Below, one piece after another: positions 13,521 to 16,959 of a DNA stretch of 16,959 nucleotides. The stretch is taken from the NCBI GenBank assembly GCA_046076045.1, contig JBJTRI010000138.1, positions 1 to 16,959 on the forward strand, given 5' to 3'. Position 1 is the first letter of the stretch; each line of letters begins with the position of its first letter. Below the pieces are notes generated by a model, which was not told the origin of the DNA, did not search any database, and saw only the letters and a program-made list of their open reading frames with translations. A program made the translations under genes and the position numbers. Source of the stretch: JAIOPA01 sp046076045. Its GTDB lineage: Bacteria > Eisenbacteria > RBG-16-71-46.

Positions 13521-14426
13521 GTGTCCATCCGTCCCGTGAAGCGCATCGTCGAGGCCCAGCCCACGCTCGAGGGCGCGGGCGTGCATCTGCGTCGGGCGTT
13601 CGGGTTCGGGGACACCGACGAGACCGACCCGTTCCTGCTGTTCGACGACTTCCGCAACGAGCGTCCGCAGGACTACCTGGCGGGATTCCCGTGGCACCCG
13701 CATCGCGGGATCGAGACGATCACCTACGTGCTCGCCGGTGAGATCACGCACGCCGACAGTCTCGGCAACGTGGGCACGCTGGGCGCCGGCGATGTGCAGT
13801 GGATGACCGCGGGCCGCGGCATCCTGCATCAGGAGATGCCGCAGGGCGACGCGAACGGTCGCATGCACGGCTTCCAGTTGTGGGCCAACCTGCCGTCGTC
13901 GCTCAAGCGCACCGCCCCGCGCTACCAGGACGTGGCGGCCGCGCACATCCCCACCATCGTGGACGACGACGGCACGAGCGTGCGCGTGGTGTGCGGTTCG
14001 TTCTGGGGCCGCCGCGGCCCGGTGGACGGCATCGCCGCCGACCCGCAGTACCTCGACGTGTCGGTGCCGCCGAACACGCGCAAGGTGCTGCCCATGGACA
14101 CGCGCCGACGCGCATTCGCCTACGTGTTCGAGGGCAGCGGCGTGTTCCACGATGCCTCGCGCCCATTCGGCGTACTCATCGAGCAGCAAGGGCCCGAGGA
14201 GGTCGTCACGCGCGACGTCGCGGGCGACCGCTCATTGGTGCTGTTCGGCTCGGGCGACGAGGTCGTGGTGACGAGCGGAGAGCACGGCATCCGCTTCCTG
14301 CTGTGCTCGGGCCAACCCATCGAAGAACCCGTCGCGTGGTACGGTCCCATCGTCATGAACACCAAGGATGAGTTGCGCGAGGCGATCCGCGACCTGCGCG
14401 AGGGCACGTTCATCCGCGAGGGCTGA
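13521..14426 (+). CDS. Pirin family protein (bicupin)
   Basis: A 301-residue bicupin. The N-terminal cupin holds the pirin signature: FPWHPHRGIETITYVLAGE (57-74) with metal ligands His59 and His61, then DVQWMTAGRGILHQEMP (91-107) with His103 and Glu105. The C-terminal cupin (about 175-300) includes RRAFAYVFEGSG and RFLLCSGQPIEEPVAWYGP, typical of the family. Pirins are cytoplasmic metal proteins reported as quercetin 2,3-dioxygenases or redox-sensitive partners of other proteins; which applies here is unknown. I chose GTG 13521 because GGAGG lies 5 nt upstream; an earlier GTG at 13482 adds 13 residues but has no site. TTGACG at 13459-13464 may be a -35, but no matching -10 is seen. It converges on the aminotransferase gene. 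Confidence 0.92.
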   Translation: MSIRPVKRIVEAQPTLEGAGVHLRRAFGFGDTDETDPFLLFDDFRNERPQDYLAGFPWHPHRGIETITYVLAGEITHADSLGNVGTLGAGDVQWMTAGRGILHQEMPQGDANGRMHGFQLWANLPSSLKRTAPRYQDVAAAHIPTIVDDDGTSVRVVCGSFWGRRGPVDGIAADPQYLDVSVPPNTRKVLPMDTRRRAFAYVFEGSGVFHDASRPFGVLIEQQGPEEVVTRDVAGDRSLVLFGSGDEVVVTSGEHGIRFLLCSGQPIEEPVAWYGPIVMNTKDELREAIRDLREGTFIREG

Positions 14427-14429
14427 ACG

Positions 14430-14470
14430 CGACGCGGGTCCGGGACGGCCTGCGCCCCGGACCCGCGTCG
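14430..14470. terminator. Bidirectional terminator hairpin between pirin and aminotransferase genes
   Basis: A perfect 15-bp stem (14430-14444 with 14456-14470) and an 11-nt loop occupy the 54-bp gap between two convergent genes. It can fold in both transcripts. No U-tract follows on either strand, as is common in GC-rich genomes. Confidence 0.8.
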
Positions 14471-14480
14471 TGCGTCACGA

Positions 14481-15785
14481 TCAGCGCGCGAGTTCGCCGA
14501 ACAGACCCTCGAGTCGCTCGAGTCCCTTGCGGATGGCGTCCATGGACGCCGCGCCCACCGACAGCCGGCACCAGCCGTCCTCGTGCGGCAGCGCGAACGC
14601 CTGGAACGGCACCACCGCCAGGCCAGCCTCGTCGAGCAGCAAACGGCGCACGTCCTCGTTGGTGCGGAGCTCGCGCCCACGCACGGTGACGCCGATGGGG
14701 AAGCGCACCGACAGGTAGAGCGTGCCCTCGGGAGCCACCGACTCGATCGGGATGCCGCGCGCGCGCATGCGCCCGAACCCCTCGTGCAGCGCGTTCAAAC
14801 GCGCGCCCAACCGCTCGGCCATCTCGGCCCGGAACGCGTTCCACGCCGCCTCGTCGCGCACGAACGACGCGGTCGCGACCTGCTCGGGCTTGGGCGCCCA
14901 CGCACCGACGTGGCCGATGAGGTCGGACATGCGCGAGATGATCGCCGGATGCGCCACGCCCCAACCCACGCGCAGACCGGTCGCGGCGAGCGACTTGGAG
15001 ATGGCATCGATCAGCACGGTGTACGGAGCGACCTCGGGCACCAGCCCGGGCGGTGTGAGCGGCGTCGCGGTGTCGAACGCCGTCGCCCAGTAGACCTGGT
15101 CGAACATGATGAAGACCGGACGCTCACCCGTGCGCTCGCGGCGCGCGTTCTCCTCGACCACCATGCGCGAGATGCGCTCGAGCGTCTCGGGGCGCATGCC
15201 GGTGCCGGTCGGGTTGAGCGGCGAGCTGAGCGCCAACAGGCGGGCCTGCGGCAGCACGGCCGCGACCTGTTCGGGCGTGGGATGGAACCCGTGCTCGCGC
15301 GTGACCTCGAGCGGCACGCCGCGCGCACCGGTCATGTAGATGTAGTGGTTGTTGTTCCACGACGGCACGGGGAACACCACCGTGTCGCCCGCATCCACGA
15401 GCACGCGGTAGGTGGCGTAGATGAGCGGGCGCGCGCCCGAGGCGATCACCACCGAGTCCACCGGGTACTCGAGCCCGAGCTCGCGACGGTAGAACTCGAC
15501 CACGGCCTGGCGCAGTTCGGGGAGGCCGTTCGAGGGCGGGTAGTTGGAGTGCCCGGCGTCGAGCGCCGCCTTCACCCCGGCCGCGAGCTTGGCCGGCAGG
15601 GGGAACTCGCGCGGGTCGAAGTCGCCGACCGTCAGATTGCAGATGTCGCGACCCGACGCGATCGCCTGCCGGACCTCGCCCGCGATGCGCAGCACCTCGG
15701 AGCCGATGAGGCCCTGTGCGAGGCGCGACAAAGAGCGGTCGGACAGGGCGGACGACGAGAGGCCGAGTTCGGTGGCGGTTCGCAT
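14481..15785 (-). CDS. Class I/II PLP-dependent aminotransferase (aspartate aminotransferase-like)
   Basis: A 434-residue fold-type I aminotransferase, cytoplasmic, transferring amino groups between an amino acid and a 2-oxo acid via pyridoxal phosphate. Visible: LTVGDFDPREFPLP (51-64), NYPPSNGLPELRQAV (81-95), the cofactor-loop region VIASGARPLIYATYRVL, SSPLNPTGTG with Asn191, FDQVYW with Asp229, ISKSLAATGLRVGWG with the Schiff-base Lys264 and Arg272, and a C-terminal domain with LYLSVRFPIG. The substrate is not settled by sequence; the family includes aspartate, aromatic and methionine-pathway enzymes. ATG 15785 has GGAGGGA about 9 nt upstream. An upstream open extension exists but has no family features. 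It is transcribed alone, convergent with pirin. Confidence 0.92.
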   Translation of the reverse strand: MRTATELGLSSSALSDRSLSRLAQGLIGSEVLRIAGEVRQAIASGRDICNLTVGDFDPREFPLPAKLAAGVKAALDAGHSNYPPSNGLPELRQAVVEFYRRELGLEYPVDSVVIASGARPLIYATYRVLVDAGDTVVFPVPSWNNNHYIYMTGARGVPLEVTREHGFHPTPEQVAAVLPQARLLALSSPLNPTGTGMRPETLERISRMVVEENARRERTGERPVFIMFDQVYWATAFDTATPLTPPGLVPEVAPYTVLIDAISKSLAATGLRVGWGVAHPAIISRMSDLIGHVGAWAPKPEQVATASFVRDEAAWNAFRAEMAERLGARLNALHEGFGRMRARGIPIESVAPEGTLYLSVRFPIGVTVRGRELRTNEDVRRLLLDEAGLAVVPFQAFALPHEDGWCRLSVGAASMDAIRKGLERLEGLFGELAR

Positions 15786-15841
15786 GGCAGCGGGATCCCT
15801 CCGGGTGCGGTGCGGGCGGGCGTGGTCACCGTGGACGCGGC

Positions 15842-15860
15842 CGCATCCTAGCAGGATGCG
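15842..15860 (-). promoter_or_regulatory. Inverted repeat overlapping a possible aminotransferase -10
   Basis: CGCATCCT (15842-15849) and AGGATGCG (15853-15860) flank AGC. On the minus strand this contains TAGGAT, a possible -10 about 60 bp before the aminotransferase start; the -35 position is poor. It could be an operator or a transcript hairpin. Confidence 0.3.
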
Positions 15861-16003
15861 CGGCGCGGCCCCACCGGGGCACCGAATCGGGGGGGCGGAG
15901 CAAGCGCAGACCACTCGAGGGAACCCCGTTCGACCGCACCGAACACGCCGCAGCCACACTCAAAGGAGAAACGATTCCCGACTTGGAACCACTTCACTTT
16001 CCA

Positions 16004-16032
16004 TTGACCGGGCCGCGGGGGTTCACTAGCCT
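16004..16032 (+). promoter_or_regulatory. Promoter for the proteinase K-like lipoprotein
   Basis: TTGACC (16004-16009), exactly 17 nt, then TAGCCT (16027-16032). The -35 matches TTGACA in five of six positions. A start site near 16039 would give a leader of about 120 nt before the ATG at 16162. Confidence 0.55.
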
Positions 16033-16161
16033 CTTCATTCAGTATTCTGAGGCTGTCCCCGCCACCGGCTGCGGTTCGGTGCTGGGTCCATCCTAGTTGA
16101 ACGTAGTCGCCTGGACGCTCGATCTTCCGCCCCCCCTTCCGCTATCCAGGAGGTTCCAGTG

Positions 16162-16959
16162 ATGAAGCGCATCACCCAGCGCCTGTTGCTCGCAATCGCG
16201 GCGCTCTCGCTGTTCGCGGCCGGCTGCTCGCGCCAGAGCCCGAGCGTCACCGCCCCGACCGCCGACGACGGCCTCGCGCCCCTCGTGCAGGCGGGTCCGG
16301 CCGGCAAGGCCATCCCGGGTTCGTACATCGTCGTGTTCAAGGACGGCCAGACGGCCGACCTCGACGGCATGGTGAACCAGTTCGCCAACCGTCACAGCTT
16401 CGCGACCCGCTTCCGCTACCGCAGCGCGGTGAGCGGCTTCGCGGCGACCCTGTCGCCCGAGGCGCTGCGCGCCATGCGCGAGGACCCGCGCGTGGCCTAC
16501 GTCGAGGAGAACCAGGAGTTCAAGGCCAACGTCGTTCAGTCGCCGGCCACCTGGGGCCTCGACCGCATCGACCAGACCACGCTCCCGCTCACGAACAGCT
16601 ACACCTACAACGCCACCGGCGCGGGTGTGGACGCCTACATCATCGACACGGGCATCCGCCTCACGCACGCCGACTTCGGCGGCCGCGCCATCACGGGCTT
16701 CGACGCCATCACCGCCGGCGGCACCGCGGCCGACGGTAACGGCCACGGCACGCACGTCGCGGGCACGGTGGGCGGCAACACCTACGGCGTCGCCAAGGGT
16801 GTGCGCCTGATCGCGGTCCGCGTGCTCGACAACGCGGGCTCGGGCACCACGGCCGGCGTCATCTCGGGCGTGGACTGGGTCACCGCGCACCACACCACCG
16901 CCCCGGCGGTCGCGAACATGTCGCTCGGCGGCGGCCTCTCGGCCACGCTCGACGCGGCG
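16162..16959 (+). CDS. Proteinase K-like S8 subtilase lipoprotein, 5' part (runs off the window)
   Basis: The first 266 residues of an exported peptidase. A signal peptide with lipobox (SLFAAGC, Cys22) predicts lipid anchoring. An inhibitor I9 propeptide follows (about 53-122: GSYIVVFKDG, FRYRSAVSGFAATLS, VAYVEENQEF), which chaperones folding and is normally cut off. The catalytic domain starts near 130 (WGLDRIDQ) and shows Asp162 in AYIIDTGI and His195 in GNGHGTHVAG; VANMSLGGG follows. The catalytic serine lies beyond the window. ATG 16162 is 7 nt after a perfect AGGAGGT; a GTG directly before it is less well placed. It is unlike the subtilase at 851-3679 in architecture: it has an I9 propeptide and lipid anchor. 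There is no stop codon in the window. Confidence 0.92.
   Translation, partial: MKRITQRLLLAIAALSLFAAGCSRQSPSVTAPTADDGLAPLVQAGPAGKAIPGSYIVVFKDGQTADLDGMVNQFANRHSFATRFRYRSAVSGFAATLSPEALRAMREDPRVAYVEENQEFKANVVQSPATWGLDRIDQTTLPLTNSYTYNATGAGVDAYIIDTGIRLTHADFGGRAITGFDAITAGGTAADGNGHGTHVAGTVGGNTYGVAKGVRLIAVRVLDNAGSGTTAGVISGVDWVTAHHTTAPAVANMSLGGGLSATLDAA

Larger units (their letters stand above)
15786..16161. other. Divergent control region between aminotransferase and subtilase genes
   Basis: No gene is seen in these 376 bp. It holds an 8-bp inverted repeat (15842-15860), a plus-strand promoter-like sequence (16004-16032) and a leader of about 120 nt before the protease start. Confidence 0.6.

Noticed and set aside
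12170..14189. Long minus-strand open frames opposite sbtA, sbtB and pirin
   Set aside because: Histidine-, arginine- and alanine-rich mirror translations without motifs; the plus-strand genes are clear.
14583..15851. 422-codon plus-strand open frame opposite the aminotransferase
   Set aside because: Antisense to a full set of PLP-enzyme motifs; it has no recognisable domain.

Overview
The window reads as a bacterial chromosome segment of high GC content, with a resident core on the right (about 9,868-16,959) and an accessory, mobile-element-rich block on the left (1-9,866). The large subtilase with a C-terminal FlgD-Ig/type IX-like sorting domain, the TolB-like lipoprotein, the proteinase K-like lipoprotein and the GC-rich core genes suggest an FCB-group or Candidatus Eisenbacteria-like lineage. 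This placement is inference from gene content and composition only.

Left block, all genes on the minus strand. An IS3-family element (IS407-like OrfA) enters from the left edge and its left end, at 362, cuts off the 3' part of a small membrane-protein gene. Next come a secreted S8 subtilase (851-3679) and, 37 bp upstream of it, a six-blade TolB/PD40-type lipoprotein (3716-4678), probably one operon. A 376-bp gap follows that holds a perfect 16-bp palindrome and a candidate promoter. Then comes a phage/plasmid-like DNA-processing group: a DUF932 protein, a RadC-like JAMM protein, a PD-(D/E)XK nuclease with a four-cysteine Fe-S signature, and a putative annealing-type protein. The last gene has lost its 5' end to a complete second IS3-family element (about 7870-9107; imperfect terminal repeats, candidate GGCC target duplication, A7 frameshift site). 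A protein with three tandem XRE helix-turn-helix domains lies just upstream.

The junction with the core is sharp. At about 9867 the reading frame of comM (YifB, Mg-chelatase-like ATPase) begins abruptly at its conserved CPCG motif, so only the C-terminal third of comM is present. The foreign side starts with TGT read inward. This looks like an island, or a chimeric join, inside comM.

Core block, plus strand: purE and purK (overlapping by 4 bp), then sbtA and sbtB (sodium-dependent bicarbonate transporter and its PII-like partner, 1 bp apart), then a pirin. A strong convergent hairpin separates pirin from a minus-strand class I aminotransferase. The right edge holds the 5' part of a proteinase K-like lipoprotein behind a clear promoter-like sequence and a perfect Shine-Dalgarno. 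The most suggestive functional link is purK, which consumes bicarbonate, beside a bicarbonate importer whose regulator family binds adenine nucleotides. I saw no tRNA, rRNA or CRISPR array.
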